A stretch of 64,000 bases of DNA from positions 48,609-112,608 of the forward strand of contig NZ_JASISW010000020.1 in assembly GCF_030063335.1 (NCBI RefSeq), read 5' to 3'. The notes below the pieces were generated by a model. It did no database searches and was not told the DNA's origin. It saw only the letters and a list, made by a program, of their open reading frames with translations. This DNA comes from Rhodococcus sp. G-MC3 (GTDB taxonomy: Bacteria > Actinomycetota > Actinomycetes > Mycobacteriales > Mycobacteriaceae). Every line of letters starts with the position of its first letter. Position 1 is the first letter of the stretch. Made by a program: the position numbers and the translations under genes. This document shows positions 55,410 through 63,879 of the stretch, one piece after another.

Positions 55410-56930
55410 CTAGGCGGCAGGTTCTCGTCTTCGGTGATAGCTGGGTCTTGGCTTGCGCTCCGGGTTTTCGTTTGTTGCGGGCGGGATGACGAAGGGGTGT
55501 CCGTCTTTCCCCATTGCGAGTGCCCAGCCCTCCTGATGAACTCGACGATGGCAGTCACCGCAGACCAGCGCCAGGTTGGTCAGGTCGGTTGCGCCGCCGT
55601 TCTGCCAGTACGTCAGGTGGTGGACTTGGCACCACCGGGCGGGGCGTCCGCACATGACGCAGCAGCGGTCGCGGACGATGACCGCGTTGCGTTGTTCGGG
55701 TGTTGCGAGGCGAACGGTGCGGCCCATCGCTAATGGAACGCCGGCGTCGTCGACGATGATGGGCGTGAGGTGCGCGTCGCAGCTGAGAAGCTGGGCGAGG
55801 CTGTGGCTGATCGGCCCGGTCCATTCGAGGTTGAAAGGCCAGTCCAGATCGCCCATCGACGGCGCTGTGCGTTTTATGTCGGCGGTGCCCTCGCCGCTGT
55901 CGCTGTCGCCGTCGTCGGGGCCCGTCGTGCTGGAAGCAGTCTTGGAAACCGTCGATTCAGCATCTTCATGGCGGCCCGGTTTCATGAGGTCCCCTAGGTT
56001 CACGACGACGTTGACGTGTGGTCGAGCGGGCCCGCTCTGGCGTGTTCCGGTGCACGGATCGTGATCGAGGTGTCGGGAAAGGGCGTCGGCATTTCTTTGC
56101 GACGAGTTTCTGGGGTCGCGGGTGCCGTCGGGTGCAGGTTGCGGTTTCGATAGTGGCGAGAGCACAGCCCTGAGCTTTTCCGCGAGGACTTTGTCGAGGT
56201 CCCCCTTGAGGACAGTGCGGCCGTTGGCTTGCAAATACATGTCGAGCTTGTTCAGGGCGGGATTCTCCGACACCGGCGGAGGGGGTGGACCGACCGGCCC
56301 AGGTTGGGGTCCGTCATCCTCGGGATTCGGACCGTCGTCGTCAGTGTGGTGGTCGTCCGTGTCGTTGCGATCGGGGCCGTCGTGATCGGGGTAGGCGTCG
56401 CGCCGTTCTTCTTCTCGCCGTTGCTGTTCGCGCTGAGTCTGCTCGTACCGTTCACGGGCATCCCGGCCTGCGGCAAGCCCGACTTCATGGGAGCGAGTCA
56501 TGACCTTGCCGGCGGTGCTGTCGAAGGCAATGCTGAGCAGTTCTGTAACGACGGCGGCGAGCGCCTCGGCGGTCGATGTCGGATCGCAGGTCCGGACATG
56601 GTTGAAGCCGTCGTAGATTGCGTTGACATGCGCGAGGTGAATATCACCGTCGGCGAGCGCGTTGGTGACGGCAGGCCACTGACTGGCCCAATTCGCGACG
56701 TCGAATTGTCGGTCGCCGTTTCCGTGGGTGACGCGGGTGCCCGCCGCGAGCCAGCGTCCCGGGGTCGAATATTTGAGTCCGACGTTGATGCCTCGGCGTG
56801 AGAACTGGGCCAGCAGCGCGTATTTCTTTGCTGCCAAGCTATTTTCAGCGTGGGTGAGTTCGGTGATGCCGGATACGATCTCCTGATCGGAGAGCGCGTC
56901 GGCGCTGCGGTCGTCGCCCAACTTCTGCAT
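55410..56930 (-). CDS. HNH endonuclease-domain protein (DUF222/13E12 type)
   Basis: About 506 residues. An N-terminal helical DUF222-like region (~1-150) is followed by a low-complexity, Asp/Pro-rich linker (HDGPDRNDTDDHHTDDDGP...) and a C-terminal HNH nuclease: CCVMCGRPARWCQVHHLTYWQNGGATDLTNLALVCGDCHRRVHQ with the zinc cysteines and catalytic His. These 13E12-type proteins occur in many copies in mycobacteria and rhodococci and recombine with each other. Start may be 56930 or 56960. Confidence 0.88.
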   Translation of the reverse strand: MQKLGDDRSADALSDQEIVSGITELTHAENSLAAKKYALLAQFSRRGINVGLKYSTPGRWLAAGTRVTHGNGDRQFDVANWASQWPAVTNALADGDIHLAHVNAIYDGFNHVRTCDPTSTAEALAAVVTELLSIAFDSTAGKVMTRSHEVGLAAGRDARERYEQTQREQQRREEERRDAYPDHDGPDRNDTDDHHTDDDGPNPEDDGPQPGPVGPPPPPVSENPALNKLDMYLQANGRTVLKGDLDKVLAEKLRAVLSPLSKPQPAPDGTRDPRNSSQRNADALSRHLDHDPCTGTRQSGPARPHVNVVVNLGDLMKPGRHEDAESTVSKTASSTTGPDDGDSDSGEGTADIKRTAPSMGDLDWPFNLEWTGPISHSLAQLLSCDAHLTPIIVDDAGVPLAMGRTVRLATPEQRNAVIVRDRCCVMCGRPARWCQVHHLTYWQNGGATDLTNLALVCGDCHRRVHQEGWALAMGKDGHPFVIPPATNENPERKPRPSYHRRREPAA

Positions 56931-57011
56931 ACCGAGAAAAGTACAACGACCCTCCGACAAGAACTTCAGGATGGAGGGTCAGCCGCATCTCGGGCATCGG
57001 GTGGAGACACA

Positions 57012-57413
57012 TCACCAGCGGTCGTAGATCGACGATCCCTGTTGGTAGTCGTCGTCATTCCGGTGCACCGGGGGAGGCGTTGGTGGTGGTGGTGGCGATG
57101 CTGACGTGATCTTGTCGATCAGACGCACAACACGGTAGTCGTCGGTCAATTCCCGACGAATGTCGGCGGCGGCCATCTGGGCGTCGTCGAGGGCGGCAGA
57201 GTGGGTATGGGCGAGAAGCTGCGCGGCGACGTCGGGGTGGAGTTGCGAGAACCACTGCGTCATGGACAGATTGGTGATTCGGCCGTCGACCGACACCTCC
57301 ATCGTAACTTCACCGTTGCGGGCAGTCGCACGTCCGCGCACCGAACTCAGCGCCTTCTGCACCCGCGCTGCCTTGGCGGTCAGCGGAGTGAAATCCTCGG
57401 GATCGTTCGACAC
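57012..57413 (-). CDS. YbaB/EbfC-family DNA-binding-like protein
   Basis: A 133-residue protein. An N-terminal helix (AKAARVQKALSSVRGRATARNGEVTMEVSVDGRITNLSM) and a strand-rich centre match the YbaB/EbfC pattern seen in actinobacterial secretion-linked homologues. The C-terminus is Pro-rich and disordered (SPPPPPTPPP...). GTG 57413 has a G-rich RBS. It may bind DNA or a partner; it is divergent from the lipoprotein gene. Confidence 0.75.
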   Translation of the reverse strand: MSNDPEDFTPLTAKAARVQKALSSVRGRATARNGEVTMEVSVDGRITNLSMTQWFSQLHPDVAAQLLAHTHSAALDDAQMAAADIRRELTDDYRVVRLIDKITSASPPPPPTPPPVHRNDDDYQQGSSIYDRW

Positions 57414-57500
57414 ATATCCCCCTTCCCGCGTGCGCCCTCCCCGACGCTCGGTCAGATTAGCAGCAGCGGGGTGCGCGCTAATGCGAGATAGCCTCGACGC

Positions 57501-58523
57501 ATGCGCCCGACGGCCCCACTCACCCTCGCTCTGGTGGGTGCGTGCCTGTTGATCACGAGTTCGTGCTCCTACGGCCTGCAGGTGGTCGGGATCGACACGG
57601 TGTCTTTCACGCCGCCCAGCGCTGATGTGGTGGCGGCGCCCGAGTGCATGGCCGAGGACATCTTCACCGCGCTGACAGGAATGGGACCGTGGGATCCCGC
57701 CATCGCATCGCCGGCGCCCGATCCCGGATACCCACCTGTCGGGTTCGATCCGGTCGAAGTTGTGCGATGTGAGAACGGAGTGAGCGATCAAGGGTTGATG
57801 TCCGTCGACTCGGTTGTACTGCAGGGTGATATCGACGCAGTGGACGAGGCATTCTCGGCGAAGTCGGTGCGCTATGCCGACAACATTTCGGCTAGCTGTG
57901 TATACGCACCTGAGGTCCCTGCTGGACTGTGGTTGGTTGACGCCGAAGGCCGGGCATTCCGGCCGGTGTGGCCGTCCGGCCCGTGTGGCCTCCAGGAACA
58001 ACCGTTGCGGGCTCTCCAGTCGCTGGACGAGGTCTCCCGCTCGGCCCACCCCACAGGCGTCGTCGACGGCAATCGCTCATGCGCAGGTACCAGCGGCGAG
58101 GCGTACTTCGAGACAACGACGGTCGACGATGTCGCGGCGAGTGCTCGGTGGGAGAGTGAAACGGGCCAGGTGCTCCCGCCGACGTTGGTGATGCCGATCA
58201 GCGATGTAGCACTGCTGCAGATCTGCCGTTACCACGCGGCCGAAGCCGAAGCGGGACAACCGAACGACCTCGTGCCGGGATCGTTGCTCGCGGTGAGTCG
58301 ACCGGGGAGCGCAGAGTTGATCGACAAGCTCGTGAATGCCCCGATTGCGCGGGCCTGCTCGCAGCAGGCGACACGAATCGCGTCGATGACTCTCCTTCGG
58401 CCGGATGGCTCGGGGGGCGCGCGGGTACACCTCGAATTGGACGGGTGCACTCGGGTATCGGGATTCGGTGCCGACCGTCAGGTGCCGGCGGACGTCCTGG
58501 AGATTCTATTGCGGGACGACTGA
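57501..58523 (+). CDS. Hypothetical lipoprotein
   Basis: A 340-residue exported lipoprotein (LALVGACLLITSSC, lipobox ITSSC). The mature part has many cysteines (CMAEDIF, VRCENGV, SCVYAP, GPCGLQ, SCAGTSG, QICRYH, ARACSQ, DGCTRV), so several disulfides are likely. I do not recognise a domain. It is divergent from the YbaB-like gene. It may be a septum- or secretion-related lipoprotein, but nothing beyond export is shown. Confidence 0.75.
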   Translation: MRPTAPLTLALVGACLLITSSCSYGLQVVGIDTVSFTPPSADVVAAPECMAEDIFTALTGMGPWDPAIASPAPDPGYPPVGFDPVEVVRCENGVSDQGLMSVDSVVLQGDIDAVDEAFSAKSVRYADNISASCVYAPEVPAGLWLVDAEGRAFRPVWPSGPCGLQEQPLRALQSLDEVSRSAHPTGVVDGNRSCAGTSGEAYFETTTVDDVAASARWESETGQVLPPTLVMPISDVALLQICRYHAAEAEAGQPNDLVPGSLLAVSRPGSAELIDKLVNAPIARACSQQATRIASMTLLRPDGSGGARVHLELDGCTRVSGFGADRQVPADVLEILLRDD

Positions 58524-58660
58524 ACGCTCCGGGGGGCGGTTTTTTACCTTCGCGCGCCGACGGGAGAATTACAGGGTCCTGGGGACCTCCGCCGGAGCCG
58601 TGCGTGAAGCCCTCGCGCGAGTGGAGGTCTGCGTCGGGAAGCTACAGTTAACCGACCATC

Positions 58661-58705
58661 TTGAACATGTTCAAATTCTGACGTACGGTGTTTGAACACG
58701 TTCAA
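58661..58705. promoter_or_regulatory. Tandem TetR operators (TTGAAC palindromes)
   Basis: TTGAACATGTTCAA (58661-58674) and TTGAACACGTTCAA (58692-58705), the same palindrome twice with centres 31 bp (three helical turns) apart, directly upstream of the TetR gene. Confidence 0.8.
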
Positions 58706-58724
58706 AAAAGGGGGGTGTCGATTC

Positions 58725-59393
58725 ATGGTGGTGCGTACGACGGAGACACGCGACAAGGTCGTCGAGGTCGCCTTGCGGCTGTTTCGTGACGAAGGATTCC
58801 AGGCCACAACCATGCGCCGGATCGCCGACGAAGCCGGTGTCTCCCTGGGCAACGCGTATTACTACTTCGCGGGCAAAGACGAACTCGTCCACGAGTTGTA
58901 TGTGAGGATTCAGCGCGAGCACCGCGCCCGCGCCCTCACCGTTCTGGTCGAGGGTGGCTCGTTGGCCGATAATCTTGGCGCTGTTCTTCATTCAGGGCTC
59001 GACGTCATGGCGCCGTACCACGCATTCGGCGGGTCGTTCATTCAGTTGGCTCTGCCTGCGAAGTCGAGTTCCAGTCCGTTCTCCGAAGAATCGTCCGACG
59101 CCAGGTCCATGGCCGTCGATCTGATGCGGTTGACCCTGATCGCGTCGAAACAAAAGATTCCGGCATCGCTGAGCGACAGCCTCCCGACGCTGCTGTGGAT
59201 GACCTACCTGGGTGTCACCCTGCATTGGGTGAGCGATTCCTCGGACGACCAGGCGCGTACCCGGACGTTGGTCGACGGCCTGGTGCCGATCGTCGCCAAG
59301 TCGGTGAAACTTGCCCGGCTCCCGGTGGCGCGCGGATTGGTCACTGATGTGGCCGGTCTTCTGACGCGGATGACATCACGAGAAGGGTTGTGA
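58725..59393 (+). CDS. TetR-family transcriptional regulator
   Basis: A 222-residue repressor with HTH RDKVVEVALRLFRDEGFQATTMRRIADEAGVSLGNAYYYFAGKDELV and a helical ligand domain. ATG 58725 with GGGGGTG upstream is chosen; a TTG at 58692 would start inside an operator. It probably represses its own operon, which continues into the epimerase gene (GTGA overlap of its stop with a possible GTG start). Confidence 0.9.
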   Translation: MVVRTTETRDKVVEVALRLFRDEGFQATTMRRIADEAGVSLGNAYYYFAGKDELVHELYVRIQREHRARALTVLVEGGSLADNLGAVLHSGLDVMAPYHAFGGSFIQLALPAKSSSSPFSEESSDARSMAVDLMRLTLIASKQKIPASLSDSLPTLLWMTYLGVTLHWVSDSSDDQARTRTLVDGLVPIVAKSVKLARLPVARGLVTDVAGLLTRMTSREGL

Positions 59394-59395
59394 AG

Positions 59396-60328
59396 ATGAA
59401 CAATTCACCGTCGACAGTCGTGATCTGCGGGGCGAGCGGCTACATCGGTCAGTTCCTGCGCCGAGCCTACGAGGAGCGCGGGGTTCATGTACGCACCATT
59501 GGCCGCGGTACATCCAGCGACGCGGCATGGTCCGATCATGTCGGGTTGGTGGGCGTACTCGACGGCACTGACCTGGTGATCAATCTCGCCGGCCGTTCGG
59601 TGAGCTGTCGCTACGGCAAGAAGAACGCCGACGACATCCTGTCCTCTCGCGTGCAGAGCACTGCAGCACTTGGCCGCGCATTGGCGGATGCGGCGCACCC
59701 TCCCGAACTGTGGGTCAATGCCAGCACCGGAACCATCTATCGCGATTCGCGTGACCGGCCGATGGACGAGCGGACAGGCGAGATAGGAACGGGCTTCTCG
59801 GTCGAGGTTGCCCGATCCTGGGAACGTGAGGTGTTCGACGCCGACGTGGCGGTACGTAAGGTGGCGCTTCGCCTTTCGATCGTATTGGGTGCAGGCGGAG
59901 GGGCCATCAATCCGATGATCGACCTGGCCAGGCTGGGGCTGGGCGGGCGTATGGGAGACGGTCGTCAGATGTTCAGCTGGGTCCACGTGGCCGATGTCGC
60001 GCGGGTGATCGACCACTTGTTTGTGCGCGATGATGTTTCGGGGCCGGTCAACGTCGCAACGCCATTCCCGGTGACCAACAACGAGATGATGAAGCAGGTG
60101 CGTGCGGCAATGGGGCGTAGCCGCGGACTCTCAACGCCCGCATGGCTGCTCCAGTTCGGTGCGAGAATGATTCGCACGGAAGCCGAACTGGTCCTGAAGA
60201 GCCGCTGGGTGCATCCTGGTGTGTTGACGGATACAGGCTTTGGGTTCGAGTATCCCTTGTTGGCAGACGCCCTCGCCGAGATCGCTCGGCAGACTCCGCG
60301 TGGTCTTTTGCCGGTTGCGCTTGGGTGA
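59396..60328 (+). CDS. TIGR01777-family NAD-dependent epimerase (DUF1731)
   Basis: A 310-residue SDR-like protein. VVICGASGYIGQFLRRAYEERG is the nucleotide loop, LVINLAGRSVSCRY the family motif, WVNASTGTIYRDS the catalytic strand, and MFSWVHVADVARVIDHL the substrate-side helix. The C-terminal DUF1731 part is present. The reaction is unknown in this family. ATG 59396 with GAAGGG upstream is preferred over GTG 59390. Confidence 0.9.
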   Translation: MNNSPSTVVICGASGYIGQFLRRAYEERGVHVRTIGRGTSSDAAWSDHVGLVGVLDGTDLVINLAGRSVSCRYGKKNADDILSSRVQSTAALGRALADAAHPPELWVNASTGTIYRDSRDRPMDERTGEIGTGFSVEVARSWEREVFDADVAVRKVALRLSIVLGAGGGAINPMIDLARLGLGGRMGDGRQMFSWVHVADVARVIDHLFVRDDVSGPVNVATPFPVTNNEMMKQVRAAMGRSRGLSTPAWLLQFGARMIRTEAELVLKSRWVHPGVLTDTGFGFEYPLLADALAEIARQTPRGLLPVALG

Positions 60329-60431
60329 GCCTATTTGGCGTGGATCCCAAGTTCGTCGCAATCCCGGACGTGCACTACTCCGATCTCCATCCGCCTGCCA
60401 CGTACGCCGGTGAAGAAGAACCAAGCTCACC

Positions 60432-61160
60432 TCAGATATTGTGTCGCACCCATACATTCGGCTCGGTGTAGACCGCAGTGCCGTGTTTCAGGTCGCACAA
60501 GACAGGCGTCAGTGCGCCTGGAACTTCGACAGGACCTGCCCGGTCGAAGGAGAGGCCGGTCCACTCTCGCCATTCGTCGAGAGTTCCTGGGATGACCATC
60601 GATCGTACGGCGACGCTGTCGATTACTCCTCCGGCACGGACATGTACTCGAAGCCACGGATCAACAGGCAACCCATCAGGGCGAGTTCGATGGGCATAGG
60701 TCTCCATCGTCTCGTAAATGTCGTTCTTGCCGTTCGGTCTGAGCGGCGCGACAAGCTCGCCGTAGCCGAGGCGTCGGGCGTTCCTGCCGAGTTCCGCGAG
60801 CATTTTCGACGATAGTCCGCGACTCTGCTGTCCGGGAGCGACCGAAATTTCAAGAGCGCAGACAGAGTTGGGTGTACTCCCGCCGATAAGGCTGCGTCGT
60901 ATTGCGCCGTCCCAACCGTCGGTGGGAAGTGGTTCACCCTCGGGGAGATACAGCGGAATTGAATAGGCGACGGCGACCACGGCACCGGAGCGGTCTTGGC
61001 ACGCGAGCACGTAGTCGGCGAACAGCTTGATAGTGATCGGGTTGTAGAACAGCGTCGCGATGGGGTCTTTCGTCATGAACGTCGGCCATGAGTTCGGCAT
61101 CGCAGCAATAGCATCGGCAAGGTCGGGTCGCGAGGCGAGAACGGAGACCGTTGAATCCAT
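60432..61160 (-). CDS. GNAT-family N-acetyltransferase
   Basis: A 242-residue enzyme. CALEISVAPGQQSRGLSSKMLAELGRNARRLGYGELVAPLRPNGK contains the acetyl-CoA loop QxxGxx and surrounding strands of a GNAT fold, followed by a C-terminal part with SMVIPGTLDEWREWTG. Substrate unknown. ATG 61160 is chosen by the motif position. It is divergent from the ArsR gene. Confidence 0.8.
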   Translation of the reverse strand: MDSTVSVLASRPDLADAIAAMPNSWPTFMTKDPIATLFYNPITIKLFADYVLACQDRSGAVVAVAYSIPLYLPEGEPLPTDGWDGAIRRSLIGGSTPNSVCALEISVAPGQQSRGLSSKMLAELGRNARRLGYGELVAPLRPNGKNDIYETMETYAHRTRPDGLPVDPWLRVHVRAGGVIDSVAVRSMVIPGTLDEWREWTGLSFDRAGPVEVPGALTPVLCDLKHGTAVYTEPNVWVRHNI

Positions 61161-61219
61161 AGCCCTATGGTGCCGCGACGTCCGCGGGTAGTCCAACAAG
61201 AATTTAACCTTGCGCTTAA

Positions 61220-61239
61220 TTAACCCATCGGTTTACTAT
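61220..61239 (+). promoter_or_regulatory. ArsR operator overlapping a leaderless promoter
   Basis: TTAACCCATCGGTTTA (61220-61235) is a near-palindrome that runs into TACTAT (61234-61239), a -10-type box 6 bases before the ArsR ATG. The spacing suggests a leaderless transcript repressed by ArsR bound over the -10 box. Confidence 0.6.
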
Positions 61240-61245
61240 AGCTTC

Positions 61246-61584
61246 ATGGCGACCGACCAACTGAGCAGGACCTTCTCGGCACTCGCTGATCCAACCCGTC
61301 GTGCGATTCTCTCCAAGCTCTCGCGCGGGGAGGCGACGGTGAACGACATCGCAGCACCGTTCGCGATGAGCCTGCCCGCCATTTCGAAGCACCTTCGGGT
61401 GCTCGAGCACGCTGGACTTATTTCCCGCGGCCGCGACGCACAATGGCGCCCTGCACGGTTGAATGCCACGCCTCTGGAACCTGCTGCCGACTGGATCGAC
61501 GGTTACCGCAGGTTCTGGGACCACAGTTTCGACGCTTTGCAACAACACCTCGCACAAGAACAGAAGGGCAACACCCATGACTGA
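61246..61584 (+). CDS. ArsR/SmtB-family repressor
   Basis: A 112-residue winged-helix repressor: LSRTFSALADPTRRAILSKLSRGEATVNDIAAPFAMSLPAISKHLRVLEHAGLISRGRDAQWRPARL. It has no metal-binding Cys motif, and belongs to the ArsR group coupled with SRPBCC proteins. Its end overlaps the next gene by 8 bases, so one operon. Confidence 0.92.
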   Translation: MATDQLSRTFSALADPTRRAILSKLSRGEATVNDIAAPFAMSLPAISKHLRVLEHAGLISRGRDAQWRPARLNATPLEPAADWIDGYRRFWDHSFDALQQHLAQEQKGNTHD

Positions 61585-62017
61585 ACCAATCGGCGCCTAC
61601 CTCACACGCACGTTCGCGGCACCGCCGACGGCCGTCTTCGACGCCTGGGTGACCCCTGCATCGTTCGCCACCTGGTGGGGCGGCAGCGAAGTGATAGTTC
61701 CCCTCGACTCCGTCTCGATGGACGTTCGCCCCGGCGGTACCTGGAAGGCCACACTGATCGTCGGAAACGGCATGCCCGAATTCCACTTTCGCGGCGAGTA
61801 CCTCGAAGTCGATCGACCGAACAAGCTCGTCATGACATTGACCGACGAACCCGGCGACGAACGCGAGGTCCTCACCGTGATCTTGACCGCGGTGGACGGC
61901 GGCACCGAAATGCAGTTCAGTCAGACCGGTGGACATCTCACGCCTGAGCAGTACGCAGGTACGGCGGATGGTTGGGGCGTTGCTCTCATGGCGCTGGATG
62001 CGCTTCTCGCGGCCTAG
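61577..62017 (+). CDS. SRPBCC (AHSA1/ATPase-activator homologue) domain protein
   Basis: A 146-residue START-like protein: LTRTFAAPPTAVFDAWVTPASFATWWGG, VRPGGTWKATL, RGEYLEVDRPNKLVMTL and TEMQFSQTGGHLTPEQ are the AHSA1-like order. It would bind a small hydrophobic ligand. Coupled to the ArsR gene, a common pair. Confidence 0.92.
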   Translation: MTEPIGAYLTRTFAAPPTAVFDAWVTPASFATWWGGSEVIVPLDSVSMDVRPGGTWKATLIVGNGMPEFHFRGEYLEVDRPNKLVMTLTDEPGDEREVLTVILTAVDGGTEMQFSQTGGHLTPEQYAGTADGWGVALMALDALLAA

Positions 62018-62045
62018 GGCATGCACAGATCTGCTACATGCCGAA

Positions 62046-62999
62046 CTACTTCGCGTACGACGCCAACTCGGGCTCGGCAGCGACCGAATCCTCGAGGAAA
62101 TGTCGGGGCACGCCCGTGAAGTACTCGAAGTTGGACGACGCGCTGTCCGCCGAAAGAACTAGTTCCGGCATGAGCGTGGTGAGGCACAGGTCTTTCGAGA
62201 TTCTGGATCGGACGGCAGGCCCGTCGTTCTCTAGAGCGTCGAGCACAATGTTGTAGGCCACGTTGTCCCCGAGAATCGTGAAGTGCTCGACGGGTCGAAG
62301 CGGGCAAATATCTTGTACCGCAATGTTTGTTGCGCCGGTGAGCGTACTTGCATGTGGTTGCGGGTAGATCAGCTCGTCGAATTTGGTGTAGATCGAGGTA
62401 TAGCTGGGGCCGTCGGGCAGCGGTCGCGCTTGAAGAGCGTTCAGGTAGTTGGATCCGCTTGCAATCTGCCAGTTGGCAGGCGGAAACTTCTTGGCCTTGT
62501 CGCAACCGTTGCGTGCTGAGTCGGTGCCGTTGTACGGCGTTGCCAGTGAAATGAAGTCCGATACCAGTGACGGTAGATCGGGCCAGAACTCGAGTGCCCA
62601 CAGCTCGTTCAGCGGTCCGTGCTGGTGGCCCATCATCACTACTTTTCGGTTACTCTCGGCAGCCATCTTCCGCACGGCATGGACCACATACTCGGCCGAG
62701 ACTTGGAGGTCGGAGTACCCGTCATTGGGAAGGGACAGGCTGCACACCGGAATGCCAAGAGCCGGAAGTGATTGCAGGTAGTTCCAACCGAACGACTGCT
62801 GATCGGTCGCGAACGCGGGCGTCAGCAGCACCGGATCTCGATCCACGCCATGAAGGTCGGTGGTGCAGGTGAGCGCTGAGTCGAGCTGATCGACTTCGAC
62901 GGTCAACGCCGGCCCGGCAGCGTCGGCGGACGCGATTGCTGAATTTATGGTGAGGGCGAACAGCGCCGCCGCAGCGAGCGCCAGTGTTCGGATCTGCAT
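62046..62999 (-). CDS. Secreted lipase homologue lacking the nucleophile serine
   Basis: A 317-residue exported protein (signal LALAAAALFALTINSAIASA) of the CALB/EstA-like lipase type: VLLTPAFATDQQSFGWNYL, VCSLSLPNDGYSDLQVSAEYVVHAVRKMA, and C-terminal CPLRPVEHFTILGD with a candidate His. The nucleophile elbow reads MMGHQHGPLNEL, so the normal GHSQG Ser is Gln126 (codon CAG, 62624-62622). Unless another residue acts, it is inactive as a serine esterase. The frame is otherwise intact with SD AGGA five bases upstream. Confidence 0.8.
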   Translation of the reverse strand: MQIRTLALAAAALFALTINSAIASADAAGPALTVEVDQLDSALTCTTDLHGVDRDPVLLTPAFATDQQSFGWNYLQSLPALGIPVCSLSLPNDGYSDLQVSAEYVVHAVRKMAAESNRKVVMMGHQHGPLNELWALEFWPDLPSLVSDFISLATPYNGTDSARNGCDKAKKFPPANWQIASGSNYLNALQARPLPDGPSYTSIYTKFDELIYPQPHASTLTGATNIAVQDICPLRPVEHFTILGDNVAYNIVLDALENDGPAVRSRISKDLCLTTLMPELVLSADSASSNFEYFTGVPRHFLEDSVAAEPELASYAK

Positions 63000-63369
63000 A
63001 ATTTCCTGACGTGGTCGGTTCCGCCAGTCTGTTCCGCAGTGCGCACGTAGGTGTTGAAACTGATGATCGTTGGGAGGACTCCCACAGATGTCTCCATCTG
63101 TGGGAGAAAGTCCAATCGTGAGCCGGAGGTCAGTACAAAACACGAGCGTCGAACCTAGTGGCCTTGCGATTCCAGCTCGGCAACCGGGATATTCCTTCAG
63201 CTCCCCGCGCAGTGGCCCCTAGCCCTGCAGAATCTGGTGCGAGCGGTCGTTCTGACCGGCCGCACCTGCACGAACAGGGGTCTGACTGTGTGGTGAGTGC
63301 TTCTCCTGCCTGGGTTGGATAGTGTTATCCATCAACGTCTCTCGACATTGCACAGAACAGGAGTCTTCG
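63000..63369. other. 370-bp intergenic region upstream of the lipase homologue
   Basis: No gene is supported. It holds a strong hairpin (63076-63113) about 75 bp upstream of the lipase-homologue start and otherwise unremarkable sequence; it likely carries two divergent promoters. Confidence 0.5.
63076..63113. promoter_or_regulatory. Strong stem-loop with 12-bp perfect arms
   Basis: CTCCCACAGATG (63079-63090) and CATCTGTGGGAG (63095-63106) pair perfectly around TCTC; GGA and TCC extend the stem across a bulge. There is no T-tract, so it is not a standard terminator. It may be a 5'UTR element or an operator. Confidence 0.65.
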
Positions 63370-63741
63370 ATGACTGACTTCGGTCGGCTGTTGGCCGTGA
63401 CCATCGATTGCCCCGAGCCCAGGCTGCTCGCCGAGTTCTACCAAGGGTTGCTCGGCGGAGATCTGCGTTCGACGAATCCCGACTTCGTGGTGCTCACCAG
63501 TGGGCACGGCGGCCGTTTGGACTTTCAACGAGTCGACAACCCGAAGCCGCTTCCGTGGCCGAGTGAAGATGCCGCCAGTCGGCTGCACCTTGATTTCATT
63601 GTCGACGATCTCGATGAGGGCGAGCAACGTCTGCTCGAACTCGGCGCCGTGCGTGCCGAGTTCCAACCTGGCGAGGGCCGGTTTCGGGTCTTCGTCGATC
63701 TCGCGGGGCACCCGTTCTGCATTGTGACCCAACCCGCGTAG
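63370..63741 (+). CDS. VOC-family (glyoxalase/bleomycin-resistance fold) protein
   Basis: A 123-residue protein of two beta-alpha-beta-beta-beta units: AVTIDCPEPRLLAEFYQGLLGGDL and RLHLDFIVDDLDEGEQRLLELGAVRAE, ending VFVDLAGHPFCIVTQP. It may be a metal-binding enzyme or a drug/metabolite sequestering protein. ATG 63370 has AGGAG seven bases upstream. Confidence 0.9.
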   Translation: MTDFGRLLAVTIDCPEPRLLAEFYQGLLGGDLRSTNPDFVVLTSGHGGRLDFQRVDNPKPLPWPSEDAASRLHLDFIVDDLDEGEQRLLELGAVRAEFQPGEGRFRVFVDLAGHPFCIVTQPA

Positions 63742-63879
63742 GTGTGATCGACGACGAGGCGAAGGTACGTGCGGTTGCACACCGATCACTTCCTAACGAC
63801 CGAAGCTTTCGTTGTGAGCGATCGGCGGCGTTGTAAGACGAGCTCGAGAAACTCCAAACGCATAGTCGGTCTACTGGCG

